Shown: positions 7,704-16,760 of the stretch, piece after piece | Layout: each line of letters begins with the position of its first letter | Position numbering within the stretch: position 1 is the first letter of the stretch | NCBI RefSeq assembly: GCF_021568285.1 | Contig: NZ_JAKGTQ010000004.1 | Span: 62,001 to 126,000 of the forward strand | Origin: Rheinheimera sp. UJ63 | GTDB taxonomy: Bacteria > Pseudomonadota > Gammaproteobacteria > Enterobacterales > Alteromonadaceae | Direction of reading: 5' to 3' | Length of the DNA: 64,000 nucleotides | The notes under the pieces: model-generated | The model's database searches: none | What the model was told of the DNA's origin: nothing | Seen by the model: the letters and a program-made list of their open reading frames with translations, nothing else | Made by a program: the position numbers and the translations under genes

Positions 7704-8435
7704 ATGACATTCGGTATAAAAACTTTAGCGGCATTATTTATCGCCAGTAGCCTACCGCTGACCGCTTTAGCAAATGAGGCTAAAATTACGGAATCGTTGG
7801 CCCAAGTTGGGCTAACGGTGCAACAAGTCAGCCCTTCGCCAATGACTGGCGTATCGCAAGTACTGACCGATCGTGGTTTGTTCTTTATGTCAGACGATGG
7901 CCGGTTTTTGGTTGCCGGTAATGTGCTGGATATGCAAAATTGGCAGCAAGTTCGTGGTCAAAAAGTGCCGACTAACTTAAAAGAACAGTTAATGGCTCCG
8001 ATAATTGTTAAAAAGCTGGCCGAGCAAAAAGACAACGTTATTGAATATAAAGCCCCGAAAGAAAAATATGTGGTGCATGTGTTCACCGATCCCAGTTGTG
8101 GTTATTGCCGCAAATTACACTCAGAAATGAAAGAGTATTTAAAAGCCGGTATTACGGTGCGTTACTTGGCTTATCCCCGTGCTGGTGTTGCTTCAGAAGT
8201 GGGTTTACAAATGCAGCACATCTGGTGCGCCAAAGATCAACGCGGTGCCATGGACAATGCCAAGGTGGATAAAACGGTGGCTAAAGCCATGTGTCAAAAC
8301 CCTGTAGCCACGCATTACGAGCTGGGACAGTTTATCGGTGTTACCGGCACTCCTGCGGTGATCCTGCCTGATGGTCAGTTGATCCCAGGTTATATGCCCG
8401 CAGAAGCCATGATTAAAGAACTTAGCGCAGGTTAG
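7704..8435 (+). CDS. dsbC: Thiol:disulfide interchange protein DsbC
   Basis: Periplasmic disulfide isomerase that reshuffles wrong disulfides and is kept reduced by DsbD. The 243-residue product has a signal peptide (…LFIASSLPLTALA), an N-terminal dimerisation domain (KITESLAQVGLTVQQVSPSP), and a thioredoxin-fold domain with the active site CGYC in FTDPSCGYCRKLH. The cis-Pro loop is TGTPAVILPDG. Two further cysteines (WCAKDQ and AMCQNP) match the structural pair of DsbC. It lies 18 bp after xerD with AAGGA before the ATG. DsbG is excluded by the motif and the location. Confidence 0.94.
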   Translation: MTFGIKTLAALFIASSLPLTALANEAKITESLAQVGLTVQQVSPSPMTGVSQVLTDRGLFFMSDDGRFLVAGNVLDMQNWQQVRGQKVPTNLKEQLMAPIIVKKLAEQKDNVIEYKAPKEKYVVHVFTDPSCGYCRKLHSEMKEYLKAGITVRYLAYPRAGVASEVGLQMQHIWCAKDQRGAMDNAKVDKTVAKAMCQNPVATHYELGQFIGVTGTPAVILPDGQLIPGYMPAEAMIKELSAG

Positions 8436-8474
8436 AGCAAAATTAGCCATTACTTAGCAGATATTGTGCGCTAT

Positions 8475-8496
8475 GGGTTGCCCAACACGGCAACCC
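8475..8496 (+). other. Hairpin between dsbC and recJ
   Basis: GGGTTGCC (8475-8482) pairs with GGCAACCC (8489-8496), loop CAACAC. No T-run follows, so it is more likely an attenuator or mRNA-processing hairpin than a full terminator in the otherwise co-directional genes. Confidence 0.45.
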
Positions 8497-8531
8497 GAGT
8501 AGCAAAGGTCCATACGCTCTAGGAGTTACGC

Positions 8532-10265
8532 TTGCAGCAAAAACAGATCCTGCGCCGCGCCTTGCCCACGGTAGCAGCCGAATTAGATAGCAGTTTGCAT
8601 CCGGTGTTACGTCGGTTGTATTTAGGCCGAGGGGTACAGCATGCCGATGAATTGCAACGGCATGCCGCTGCCCTGTTGCCGTTTAATTTATTAAAGGGTA
8701 TCGAAACTGCTGCTGCACTGTTAATTGAAGCACTTGTCCAGCAACAACGTATTGTTATTGTCGGTGACTTTGATGCCGATGGTGCTACCAGTACCGCAGT
8801 GCTGATGAGCGGTTTAAAAGCGTTTGGCTTTAAATACCTCGAGTATATGGTGCCGAATCGCTTTGAATACGGTTATGGTTTAACGCCAGAGCTGGCTGAG
8901 ATCGTGGTGGCGCAGGGCGCAGAACTGATCATTACCGTCGACAACGGTATTTCGGCAATAGAGGGCGTTGCCTTAGCTAAAAAAGCCGGTGTGAAAGTGC
9001 TCGTCACCGATCACCATTTACCCGGTGCCGAATTGCCCCAAGCCGATGCGATTGTTAATCCAAATCAACCTGGCTGTACTTTCCCGAGTAAAGCGTTGGC
9101 CGGTGTTGGCGTGGCCTTTTACTTATTGTTGGCCCTGCGCGCGACCTTACGGGAGCAAGGCTATTTTCAACAGCAGGGTTTAACTGAGCCGAATGTGGCG
9201 GAACTGCTGGATTTAGTTGCCTTAGGTACGGTGGCCGATGTGGTGCCACTAGATACCAATAATCGTATTTTGGTGCATCAGGGCTTAATGCGCATCCGTG
9301 CCGGTAAATGTCGGCCGGGTATCCAAGCGTTAATTGATGTGGCCAATCGCACTGCCTTAAAACTTACAGCAGCAGATTTTGGTTTTGCGCTAGGGCCGCG
9401 CTTAAATGCCGCCGGGCGCTTAGATGATATGGCGTTGGGTATCAGTTGTTTACTGGCGCCGTCGATTGGTTTAGCACGGCAATATGCGGCAGAGCTTGAC
9501 GCGTTAAATGCTGAGCGACGCAACATCGAACAAAGCATGCAGCAAGAAGCGCAGGCATTTTTAAGTCAGCTGTCTTTTGATGGTAGCGAGTTACCAGAGT
9601 GTTTATGTTTATACCGCGCCGATTGGCATCAGGGCGTGATCGGTATTTTAGCCGGCCGCATTAAAGAACAATTTAACCGGCCAACCATCGCTTTTGCTCA
9701 AGGTGATAACGGTGAACTAAAAGGCTCGGCGCGTTCGATACCCGGCTTACACATGCGCGATTTATTAGAAGAAATTGCCAGCCAGTACCCTGGGTTAATT
9801 AAAAAATTTGGTGGCCATGCCATGGCCGCCGGTTTAACTATTGCTGAAGAGCGTTTAGACACCTTTAAGGTGGCGCTGAGTTTTACCGCGAAAAAATATT
9901 TAACACCCGAGCAGTTAACCGCCGTGATCATGAGTGATGGCGAATTAGAACGTGATTGCTTTGAGCTCGATTTTGCGCAGTTACTGCAAAATGCCGGGCC
10001 TTGGGGACAGGCCTTTCCTGAGCCGGTCTTTGATGGTGAATTTAAACTGCTCAGTCAAAAGATGTTAGCCGACCGCCATTTAAAAATGTTACTGCAAGGC
10101 CCTGGCGGCAAGTTAGTGGATGCCATTTGGTTTAATGCCGATAACAAGGCTTGGCCCAATGTGAATATTCAGCAGGTACGCTTGGCTTATCAGTTAGATA
10201 TTAACGAATATCGCGAGCAACAAAACTTGCAATTAATTGTGCGGCATATGGATGCCGTAAGCTAA
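8532..10265 (+). CDS. recJ: Single-stranded-DNA-specific exonuclease RecJ
   Basis: 5'-3' ssDNA exonuclease acting in RecFOR recombination and mismatch repair. The product is 577 residues, the E. coli length. DHH-family motifs are visible: VGDFDADGATST (motif I), ITVDNGIS (motif II), VTDHHLPG (motif III, DHH), ALGTVADVVPL (motif IV), then the DHHA1 domain with GVIGILAGR and KFGGHAMAAGLTI. The start is a TTG at 8532 with AGGAG at 8521-8525, seven bases upstream; no ATG is available at the right place. The rare start may keep the nuclease at a low level. Followed by an intrinsic terminator. Confidence 0.94.
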   Translation: MQQKQILRRALPTVAAELDSSLHPVLRRLYLGRGVQHADELQRHAAALLPFNLLKGIETAAALLIEALVQQQRIVIVGDFDADGATSTAVLMSGLKAFGFKYLEYMVPNRFEYGYGLTPELAEIVVAQGAELIITVDNGISAIEGVALAKKAGVKVLVTDHHLPGAELPQADAIVNPNQPGCTFPSKALAGVGVAFYLLLALRATLREQGYFQQQGLTEPNVAELLDLVALGTVADVVPLDTNNRILVHQGLMRIRAGKCRPGIQALIDVANRTALKLTAADFGFALGPRLNAAGRLDDMALGISCLLAPSIGLARQYAAELDALNAERRNIEQSMQQEAQAFLSQLSFDGSELPECLCLYRADWHQGVIGILAGRIKEQFNRPTIAFAQGDNGELKGSARSIPGLHMRDLLEEIASQYPGLIKKFGGHAMAAGLTIAEERLDTFKVALSFTAKKYLTPEQLTAVIMSDGELERDCFELDFAQLLQNAGPWGQAFPEPVFDGEFKLLSQKMLADRHLKMLLQGPGGKLVDAIWFNADNKAWPNVNIQQVRLAYQLDINEYREQQNLQLIVRHMDAVS

Positions 10266-10306
10266 GTTGCGGCTAGTTAAGCGCTTGTGCTAATTTTCCA
10301 GATAAT

Positions 10307-10331
10307 AACTGCCCTAAGTGGCAGTTTTTTT
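10307..10331 (+). terminator. Intrinsic terminator after recJ
   Basis: AACTGCC (10307-10313), loop CTAAGT, GGCAGTT (10320-10326) followed by a run of T. It separates recJ from prfB-lysS. Confidence 0.85.
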
Positions 10332-10333
10332 GT

Positions 10334-10339
10334 TATAAT
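10334..10339 (+). promoter_or_regulatory. Probable -10 box of prfB
   Basis: TATAAT lies 42 bp before the prfB ATG and directly after the recJ terminator. A convincing -35 is not seen because that region is occupied by the terminator. Confidence 0.6.
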
Positions 10340-10380
10340 CCGCGCCAATTTTTTGGTCGAATTACAGGTTTAACCACAAC

Positions 10381-11479
10381 ATGTTTGAAGTAAATCCGGT
10401 TTATAACAGTATTAAAGATCTGACTGAACGCACTAATGTGCTTCGGGGGTATCTTTGACTACGATGGCAAAAAAGAACGCTTAGAGGAAGTCTCGCGCGA
10501 ACTGGAAGATTCTGCCATTTGGAACACACCGGATAAAGCTCAAGCATTAGGTAAAGAACGCTCGGCACTAGAGCAAGTGGTGGGCACTATCGATATGCTA
10601 GACCAAGGCTTAGAAGATGTCGCGGGTTTAGTGGAATTAGCGGTAGAAGCTGAAGATCAAGCGACCTTTGATGAAGCAAAAGGCGAATTAGCCGACTTAG
10701 AAAAACAATTGGCCTTACTGGAATTTCGCCGGATGTTCTCAGGTAAAAACGACGAGAACCATTGTTACCTCGACATTCAATCAGGCTCTGGTGGTACGGA
10801 AGCGCAAGATTGGGCCAGCATTCTCATGCGTATGTATTTACGTTGGGGTGAAGATAAAGGCTTTAAACCTGAACTTTATGAAGTGACCGATGGCGATGTG
10901 GCCGGTATCAAAGGGTGTACTATTAAATTTACCGGTAATTATGCTTATGGATGGTTACGTACCGAAACGGGTGTACACCGTTTAGTGCGTAAAAGCCCGT
11001 TCGACTCGGGTAATCGCCGCCATACGTCGTTCGCTTCGGTGTTTGTGTCACCGGAAATTGATGATGATATTGAAATCGATATCAACCCAGCCGATTTACG
11101 CATTGATACCTATCGCGCCTCGGGTGCGGGTGGTCAGCACGTTAACCGTACCGATTCTGCCGTACGGATCACGCACTTACCGACCAATATTGTGGTGCAG
11201 TGTCAAAACGATCGCTCGCAACATAAAAACCGTGACAACGCCTATAAGCAATTACGTGCTAAGTTGTACGAGTTTGAATTACAAAAACAAAATGCCGAGA
11301 AGCAAGCACTCGAAGACACTAAGTCGGATATCGGCTGGGGCAGCCAGATCCGCTCTTATGTGTTAGATGACTCGCGCATTAAAGATTTACGCACCGGCAT
11401 TGAAACGCGTAATACGCAAGCCGTGCTAGACGGTGATCTGGATAAATTTATCGAAGCCAGCCTAAAAGCTGGTTTATAA
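10381..11479 (+). CDS. prfB: Peptide chain release factor 2 (RF2), programmed +1 frameshift
   Basis: Releases the nascent chain at UGA and UAA codons. The gene is read in two frames: ATG at 10381, 25 codons to an in-frame TGA at 10456-10458, then a +1 shift continuing from GAC at 10457 to the TAA at 11477-11479, about 365 residues. The slip site CTT TGA C and the upstream G-rich Shine-Dalgarno-like run are present. The stop-recognition tripeptide SPF is in RKSPFDSGN and the catalytic GGQ in [14 protein letters not shown]. Autoregulation follows from the family: low RF2 lets the ribosome shift frame. It is followed by lysS 42 bp later, as in E. coli. Confidence 0.96.
10441..10459 (+). promoter_or_regulatory. 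prfB programmed +1 frameshift site
   Basis: CTT CGG GGG TAT CTT TGA C. In E. coli the site is CTT AGG GGG TAT CTT TGA C. Here the internal Shine-Dalgarno is reduced from AGGGGG to CGGGGG, while spacing, slippery CTT and the stop context TGAC are unchanged. Confidence 0.95.
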
Positions 11480-11521
11480 ACTATAACTGACTTATTTATA
11501 AACTCACTCAGGAATCAAAAA

Positions 11522-13042
11522 ATGTCTGAACAGCATACTCAACATGAAGAAATTCAGGATGTTAACAAACTGATTGCTGAGCGAAAACAGAAGTTGGCGG
11601 CGATCCGCGAGCAAGGTAATGCCTTTCCTAACGATTTCCGTCGCGCCCATATTTCTGATGAAATTCACGCTAAATATGATGCGTTAAGCAAAGAAGAGTT
11701 AGAAGCGGACAAGGTGGAAGTGAGCCTTGCCGGTCGTATTATGACGCGCCGTATTATGGGTAAAGCCAGTTTTTGTACGCTGCAAGATATGGGCGGCAAG
11801 TTTCAGGTGTATGTGGCGCGTGATAGCCTGCCAGAGGGGCTGTACAACGAGCAATTTAAAAAGTGGGATTTGGGCGATATCGTTGGCGTTAAAGGCCATT
11901 TATTTAAAACGCAAACGGGCGAGTTAACTGTGTGGTTAAGCGAAATTCGCTTGTTGACGAAAGCGTTACGTCCGCTACCAGATAAATTCCACGGTTTAAC
12001 CGACAACGAAGCGCGTTATCGCCAGCGTTATTTAGATCTGATCTCGAACGATCAATCTCGTAAAACCTTTTTAGTGCGTAGCAAAACGGTGTCTTATATC
12101 CGCCGTTTCTTCAATGAAGAAGGCTTCTTAGAAGTTGAAACACCGATGCTACAGGCCATCCCCGGTGGTGCCTCGGCACGGCCATTCGAAACACACCACA
12201 ATGCTTTAGATATGCAGATGTTTTTGCGTATCGCCCCAGAGTTGTATTTAAAGCGCTTAGTGGTCGGTGGTTTTGAAAAAGTATTCGAGTTAAACCGTAA
12301 CTTCCGTAACGAAGGCGTTTCAACGCGGCATAACCCAGAATTCACCATGTTAGAATTTTACTGGGCTTATGCTGATTACAACGATTTAATGGATTTAACG
12401 GAGAAGTTATTCCGTGGTTTAGCATTGGATGTGCTAGGTAGCACCGAAGTGCCGTATCAAGGTGAAGTATTCGATTTTGGTAAGCCGTTTGCGCGTATGT
12501 CGGTTACCGAGTCTATTTTACATTACAATCCAGAGCTAACGCTTGAGCAGTTAACCACGCGTGAAGCGGTAGCTGAGTTAGCGAAGTCACTGAAAATTGA
12601 CGTTAAACCTAACTACGGTCACGGTCGTATTTTGATGGAAGTGTTTGACGAATTAGTTGAAACCAAACTGCGTCATCCTACTTTTATCACCGAATACCCC
12701 GCAGAAATATCGCCACTGGCGCGCCGTAACGACGACAATCCAGAAATTACCGATCGTTTTGAGTTCTTTATTGGTGGTCGCGAATTAGGTAACGGTTTTA
12801 GCGAGTTAAATGACGCTGAAGATCAAGCCGAACGTTTCCGTGAGCAAGTCGCACAAAAAGATGCTGGTGATGATGAAGCGATGTTCTACGACGAAGACTT
12901 TGTGACTGCGTTAGAGCACGGTTTACCGCCTACAGCAGGCCAAGGCATTGGTATTGACCGCTTGGTGATGTTACTGGCCGATGCCGCGTCTATCCGTGAT
13001 GTGATCCTGTTCCCACATATGCGGTTACATCACGAAAAGTAA
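11522..13042 (+). CDS. lysS: Lysyl-tRNA synthetase, class II
   Basis: Charges tRNA-Lys. The product is 506 residues, the E. coli length. The N-terminal OB-fold anticodon domain includes [15 protein letters not shown]. The class II core follows: motif 1 around [16 protein letters not shown], motif 2 [18 protein letters not shown], motif 3 [23 protein letters not shown] and [11 protein letters not shown]-type segments are LysRS-specific. The start is ATG at 11522 after AGGA at 11511-11514. Co-transcribed with prfB; an intrinsic terminator follows. Confidence 0.96.
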   Translation: MSEQHTQHEEIQDVNKLIAERKQKLAAIREQGNAFPNDFRRAHISDEIHAKYDALSKEELEADKVEVSLAGRIMTRRIMGKASFCTLQDMGGKFQVYVARDSLPEGLYNEQFKKWDLGDIVGVKGHLFKTQTGELTVWLSEIRLLTKALRPLPDKFHGLTDNEARYRQRYLDLISNDQSRKTFLVRSKTVSYIRRFFNEEGFLEVETPMLQAIPGGASARPFETHHNALDMQMFLRIAPELYLKRLVVGGFEKVFELNRNFRNEGVSTRHNPEFTMLEFYWAYADYNDLMDLTEKLFRGLALDVLGSTEVPYQGEVFDFGKPFARMSVTESILHYNPELTLEQLTTREAVAELAKSLKIDVKPNYGHGRILMEVFDELVETKLRHPTFITEYPAEISPLARRNDDNPEITDRFEFFIGGRELGNGFSELNDAEDQAERFREQVAQKDAGDDEAMFYDEDFVTALEHGLPPTAGQGIGIDRLVMLLADAASIRDVILFPHMRLHHEK

Positions 13043-13064
13043 GCGCAAGATACACAATAACGAT

Positions 13065-13088
13065 AAGCCAGGTTAAGCCTGGCTTTTT
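13065..13088 (+). terminator. Intrinsic terminator after lysS
   Basis: AAGCCAGG (13065-13072), loop TTAAG, CCTGGCTT (13078-13085) with a T-run to 13088. Confidence 0.9.
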
Positions 13089-13288
13089 TATGCGTTGAAC
13101 AAGGACTTCCTTGCGTTAAATCCCCCCTGAGCTAAGCAAACTAACTGCTAAGCTAAAGCGTAACTTATCATTGAAAGCTTCGGCTGATGTCGCACTGTGC
13201 TCAAAGGTACATTGCAGTAGCCTGTCGCGAGCTGTTGCCCTGAGGTAACACTGCAAATAAGAATAACCTTTATCTACAGGAGAGCCTT

Positions 13289-14179
13289 ATGCCTCGTTTA
13301 ACCGCGGCCGATTTCAGCCCCGAATTGCTAGAACTGTATGATTTTTATGTGCATGGCCAATTAACCCGGCGTGATTTTCTAGAAAAAGCCACCAAATATG
13401 CTATTGGCGGTATGACAGCCTTAAGCATTTTATCGGCACTCACGCCTAATTATGCGCTGGCCGAGCAAATCTCCTTTAACGATCCAGAAATTAAAGGCAG
13501 CTACATTACTTACCCATCACCTAACGGCCACGGCTCAGTGCGCGGTTATATGGTGGTGCCTGCAAATCATAGTAAACCAGTAGGCGGCGTTTTAGTGGTA
13601 CATGAAAACCGCGGTTTAAACCCTTACATTGAGGATGTGGCAAGGCGCTTAGCCAAGGCGGGTTTTGTCGCGCTGGCGCCAGATGGTTTAAGCTCGGTGG
13701 GCGGTTATCCGGGAAACGATGAAGTGGGACGCGAGTTACAGCGCCAAGTTGATCCAGAAAAGCTGATGAATGACTTCTTTGCCGGTATTGAGTTTTTGCG
13801 TGACAGCGCACTCACGACCAATAAAATTGGTATCACCGGTTTTTGTTACGGTGGAGGTGTCTCAAATGCTGCTGCAGTGGCTTACCCAGAATTAGCGGCG
13901 GCGGTGCCATTTTATGGGCGGCAAGCACGCCCAGAAGATGTGCCTGCTATTCAAGCGCCGTTGCAGCTACACTTTGCTGAAACCGATCCACGGATTAATG
14001 AAACCTGGCCGGCCTATGAAGCCGCATTAAAAGCCGCGGGCAAAATCTATGAAGGGCATTTTTACCCTGGCACAAACCATGGTTTTCATAACGACTCAAC
14101 ACCACGTTATGACGAAGCCGCTGCTAATTTAGCGTGGCAGCGCACCCTAGGCTGGTTTAACCGCTATTTAGCTGATTAG
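13289..14179 (+). CDS. Dienelactone hydrolase family protein (YghX-like), Tat-type N-terminus
   Basis: Alpha/beta hydrolase with a cysteine nucleophile, 296 residues. The nucleophile elbow is GFCYGGG, a late Asp lies in FAETDPRINE and the catalytic His in NHGFHND, as in dienelactone hydrolases. A leader of about 55 residues carries TRRDFLEKATKYAIGG and then a hydrophobic stretch ending near ALA, resembling a Tat signal with a twin Arg. The closest named relative by eye is E. coli YghX. The physiological substrate is unknown. AGGAG lies six bases before the ATG. The gene is monocistronic and convergent with the VOC gene across a shared terminator. Confidence 0.85.
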   Translation: MPRLTAADFSPELLELYDFYVHGQLTRRDFLEKATKYAIGGMTALSILSALTPNYALAEQISFNDPEIKGSYITYPSPNGHGSVRGYMVVPANHSKPVGGVLVVHENRGLNPYIEDVARRLAKAGFVALAPDGLSSVGGYPGNDEVGRELQRQVDPEKLMNDFFAGIEFLRDSALTTNKIGITGFCYGGGVSNAAAVAYPELAAAVPFYGRQARPEDVPAIQAPLQLHFAETDPRINETWPAYEAALKAAGKIYEGHFYPGTNHGFHNDSTPRYDEAAANLAWQRTLGWFNRYLAD

Positions 14180-14201
14180 TTCGGTCAAAATACTGGCAAT
14201 A

Positions 14202-14237
14202 AAAAACGCGATTGGCATCCTGGCTAATCGCGTTTTT
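14202..14237. terminator. Bidirectional intrinsic terminator
   Basis: AAAAACGCGATT (14202-14213) pairs with AATCGCGTTTTT (14226-14237), with T-runs on both strands. It sits between the convergent dienelactone hydrolase and VOC genes. Confidence 0.9.
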
Positions 14238-14264
14238 ATATTGTTTTATGTTAGCGCTGTGAGT

Positions 14265-14768
14265 TTAGTAAGCGCCGGCACTGTAGATTAATTCATAGCT
14301 GTGGCTATAAATTTCTAAAATATTCCCAAACGGGTCTTCCATATAGATCATGCGATACGGCTTTTCGCCCGGATAGTAATAACGTGGCTTCGGCATGCGC
14401 TTTTTACCCCCAGCTGCAACAATACGTTCTGCCAATTCTTCAACGTTTGGATCTTGCACACAAAAATGGAAAATACCGGTTTTCCAGTATTCAAAGTTGT
14501 TTTCCGGGTTTTGCTGATTGGTGAATTGAAATAACTCTACGCCAATGCGATCGCCGGTGGATAAATGGGCGATGCGAAAACTGCCCCAGCCGGCACCAAA
14601 CACGTCAGTACACATTTCACCAATGGCACTCGTGTCTTCTGTGATCTCAGTGGGCGTCATAATCAGATACCAGCCGAGTACTTCAGTGTAAAACTTTACT
14701 GCCGCTTCCAGATCAGGCACTGAAATACCGATATGTGAAAAATTTCTTGGATAAGTATTGCTCATCAT
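14265..14768 (-). CDS. VOC superfamily (glyoxalase/bleomycin-resistance/dioxygenase fold) protein
   Basis: Metal-dependent VOC protein of 167 residues. The first module begins NFSHIGISVPDLEAAVKFYTEVLGWY, with the His of HIGIS as a likely metal ligand. The second module contains IFHFCVQDPNVEELAERI (His) and MIYMEDPFGNILEIYSHS (Glu). The layout is that of lactoylglutathione lyase or ring-cleavage dioxygenase relatives; the substrate cannot be told. Two consecutive ATGs are possible (14768 and 14765); the second has the better distance from AGGAG. It is divergent from a LysR gene, which probably regulates it. Confidence 0.85.
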   Translation of the reverse strand: MMSNTYPRNFSHIGISVPDLEAAVKFYTEVLGWYLIMTPTEITEDTSAIGEMCTDVFGAGWGSFRIAHLSTGDRIGVELFQFTNQQNPENNFEYWKTGIFHFCVQDPNVEELAERIVAAGGKKRMPKPRYYYPGEKPYRMIYMEDPFGNILEIYSHSYELIYSAGAY

Positions 14769-14809
14769 TTAGCTCCTTTTTAACAGTGATCACAGTATAT
14801 AAAGGCGCT

Positions 14810-14827
14810 ATAATTATTTGAAATTAT
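14810..14827. promoter_or_regulatory. Candidate LysR-type operator
   Basis: ATAATT (14810-14815), six bases, AATTAT (14822-14827): an AT-rich dyad of the kind bound by LysR-type regulators, located between the divergent VOC and lysR starts. The assignment rests on position and symmetry only. Confidence 0.4.
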
Positions 14828-14857
14828 CATTTTTAATTAAAATAAGTATAAAACGTA

Positions 14858-15736
14858 ATGATTAATCCGCAATGGTTACGCAGTTTTTGTACCCTAGTTG
14901 AAGTAGGGCACTTTACCCAAACCGCACAACGCTTGCATATGACGCAATCGGGTGTGAGCCAGCATATGCATAAATTAGAACAACAGCTTGGCGTGACGCT
15001 GTTAGATCGCCATGGTAAACAATTTACCTTAACGGATGCGGGGGAACGGCTGTATGTTGAGGCGCGTGAGTTGGTCGCGGCTTTGTCGAGTTTGCCGCAG
15101 CGCTTGGGGCATGATCCCGCTTTTCAGGGAGAAGTGAGACTGATGTCGCCGGGCAGCGTGGGCTTAAAGCTGTATCCGCATTTACTGAGCTTACAACAGC
15201 AGCATCGACAACTGATAATTGATTACCGTTTTGCGCCTAATCGCAGTATTGAACAGGCAGTCGCCAATGGCGAAACCGATATCGGTATTATGAGTTGTGC
15301 CGCCACACTCAGCAACGTCAGTTATGAAACCTTAACCACGGAGCCATTATTGTTGGTCACTCCGGCAGGTTGTGCTGATCTTAGCTGGTCCCATTTGCAA
15401 CAACTTGGTTTTATTGATCATCCCGATGGCGCTCATCATGCGGCGCTGTTACTTTCGGCTAATTACCCAGAGTTTCAAGGCGTATCATTTATTGCAAAAC
15501 AGGGCTTTTCCAATCAAATTGCTCTGATTTTAGAGCCTGTCAGTCGGGGGTTAGGCTTTACAGTATTACCGGCCTATGCAGTAGAGATGTTTGCGCAGCA
15601 AAGCCTCATTCAAGTTCACTCCCTGCCGCAGCCAGTCAGTGAAACCTTGTATTTAGCCACCCGTGCTCAGCAACCGTTGGCGAATAGAGTGCATACGGTA
15701 ATCAAAGCGACTCAGGCAGGTTTAACCTGTCCATAG
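14858..15736 (+). CDS. LysR-family transcriptional regulator
   Basis: DNA-binding regulator of 292 residues. The winged helix-turn-helix occupies residues 1-60 (LRSFCTLVEVGHFTQTAQRLHMTQSGVSQHMHKLEQQLG), followed by DRHGKQFTLTDAGERLY, the standard LysR wing. A periplasmic-binding-protein-like effector domain follows (from about residue 90). The effector is unknown. By the usual LysR arrangement it would control the divergent VOC gene and itself; the intergenic dyad supports this. No downstream partner is present. Confidence 0.9.
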   Translation: MINPQWLRSFCTLVEVGHFTQTAQRLHMTQSGVSQHMHKLEQQLGVTLLDRHGKQFTLTDAGERLYVEARELVAALSSLPQRLGHDPAFQGEVRLMSPGSVGLKLYPHLLSLQQQHRQLIIDYRFAPNRSIEQAVANGETDIGIMSCAATLSNVSYETLTTEPLLLVTPAGCADLSWSHLQQLGFIDHPDGAHHAALLLSANYPEFQGVSFIAKQGFSNQIALILEPVSRGLGFTVLPAYAVEMFAQQSLIQVHSLPQPVSETLYLATRAQQPLANRVHTVIKATQAGLTCP

Positions 15737-16039
15737 CGTGAATGTAAAGTCGTGATGTGAAGCGCCAGCGTGTATCATGCGCTCAGATCTTTAATTTAGC
15801 CTCATTCGGGCATTGCAGGGGCAACTGTTAGTAGTCAAAAATAAGCTCTGCATTTTAGACCTGATGTAGCGATGCGATCGTTAGATGGCGTCTCAGGTAC
15901 GGCAAGCGTACCTGAGACGGGAGCGTTGTAGAGGGAGAGATCAAGGGAGTAGGTTTTGCTTTGGCTGTTCAAAGCATTTTTATCGCGTGCCTAACAATTA
16001 AGACTATCCCTTGAAGAGGCATCGTAATTAACGGATTAC
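15737..16039. other. 303-bp intergenic region with one strong inverted repeat
   Basis: No coding frame is convincing. A perfect 13-bp inverted repeat is at 15889-15901 and 15907-15919 (CGTCTCAGGTACG, loop GCAAG). It has no adjacent T-run on either strand and is far from both flanking genes. It could be an RNA hairpin or a protein-binding dyad. Confidence 0.6.
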
Positions 16040-16261
16040 TTAGAACGATTGTGGCTGGCGCTTATCACGCACTAACCACCATACCAGATAGCCTAAAATC
16101 AGCAGGGGTAATACGGTGACGGCTAAGCTAATACCAATACCGATAATGGCAGCGATAACACCCACGACAACAGCAAATACCGTGGCTAAGATAGCGAGCA
16201 ATGTAGGTAAGCAGTAAATACCGATAGCAATAATTAGTATGGTCGCGAGTGTTCTGTTCAT
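16040..16261 (-). CDS. Small membrane protein, two predicted helices
   Basis: A 73-residue, highly hydrophobic protein. Helices are predicted at about residues 5-37 and 41-65, the second ending in GYLVWWLVRDKRQPQSF, so the charged tail is probably cytoplasmic. AAGGAATG lies before the start. I do not recognise a family. It sits next to two PspB-like genes but is separated from them by a terminator, so it is its own transcript. An envelope-stress role would be a guess from the neighbourhood. Confidence 0.65.
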   Translation of the reverse strand: MNRTLATILIIAIGIYCLPTLLAILATVFAVVVGVIAAIIGIGISLAVTVLPLLILGYLVWWLVRDKRQPQSF

Positions 16262-16464
16262 GAGTCATTCCTTTTGATTAAGTGGTTTACCGCTGGGTTC
16301 AGCATGTTCCTTGTATAACAATCAAAAGTTATGCCAGAAAATAAATTAATTTATTTCAATAGCTTATGATTTAAGGTTGGAGGTTGTGACAAGTTAATCA
16401 CACAGATGTAGTGATTTTGACTAAGAGTTGGTTAAAAATTTAAACGCTAAAATATTAGCTCAAA

Positions 16465-16490
16465 CAAAAACGCCGATAATCATATCGGCG
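16465..16490 (-). terminator. Intrinsic terminator after the PspB-like pair
   Basis: CGCCGAT (16471-16477) with ATCGGCG (16484-16490); on the minus strand it is followed by TTTTTGTTT. It ends the transcript of the genes at 16537-16985. Confidence 0.8.
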
Positions 16491-16536
16491 AGTGAACTTG
16501 TACTGGCAACATGCACCTTTACCTTTGGGGCAGGTG

Positions 16537-16749
16537 CTAGAGTTTATTGATTTTTTCTTTTAACTGATAGCTAGGCTCGGTGACAATGCTTTCGAGGGTG
16601 GCCACGCGATTTTTTAGTTTAGCAATCTCATTTTGTAACGCGCTAACATCTTCGTTGTTATGTTTTGCTTTGCCTTCCATATAGGTTTTATAGCCGGAAA
16701 CGGCACAGCCACAGACGATAGCGATGGCGGCAATTTCAAAAGGTCCCAT
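16537..16749 (-). CDS. Small membrane-anchored coiled-coil protein, PspB-like (paralogue 2)
   Basis: A 70-residue protein with one N-terminal membrane helix (EIAAIAIVCGCAVSGYKTY) and a coiled coil (DVSALQNEIAKLKNRVATLESIV). The motif RVATLESIVTEPSYQLKEKIN parallels that of the upstream gene (RLAALESIVTDKKYQLSEEIN), so the two are tandem paralogues. The pattern of one helix, short coil and a R-x-x-x-LESI segment recalls PspB of the phage-shock system, though pspA and pspC are not nearby. It follows its paralogue by 11 bp. Confidence 0.7.
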   Translation of the reverse strand: MGPFEIAAIAIVCGCAVSGYKTYMEGKAKHNNEDVSALQNEIAKLKNRVATLESIVTEPSYQLKEKINKL

Positions 16750-16760
16750 TAGTCACTCCT

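Noticed and set aside
11043-11366. 107-codon frame inside prfB
   Set aside because: Shadow of the RF2 frame; the GGQ-containing frame is the real one.
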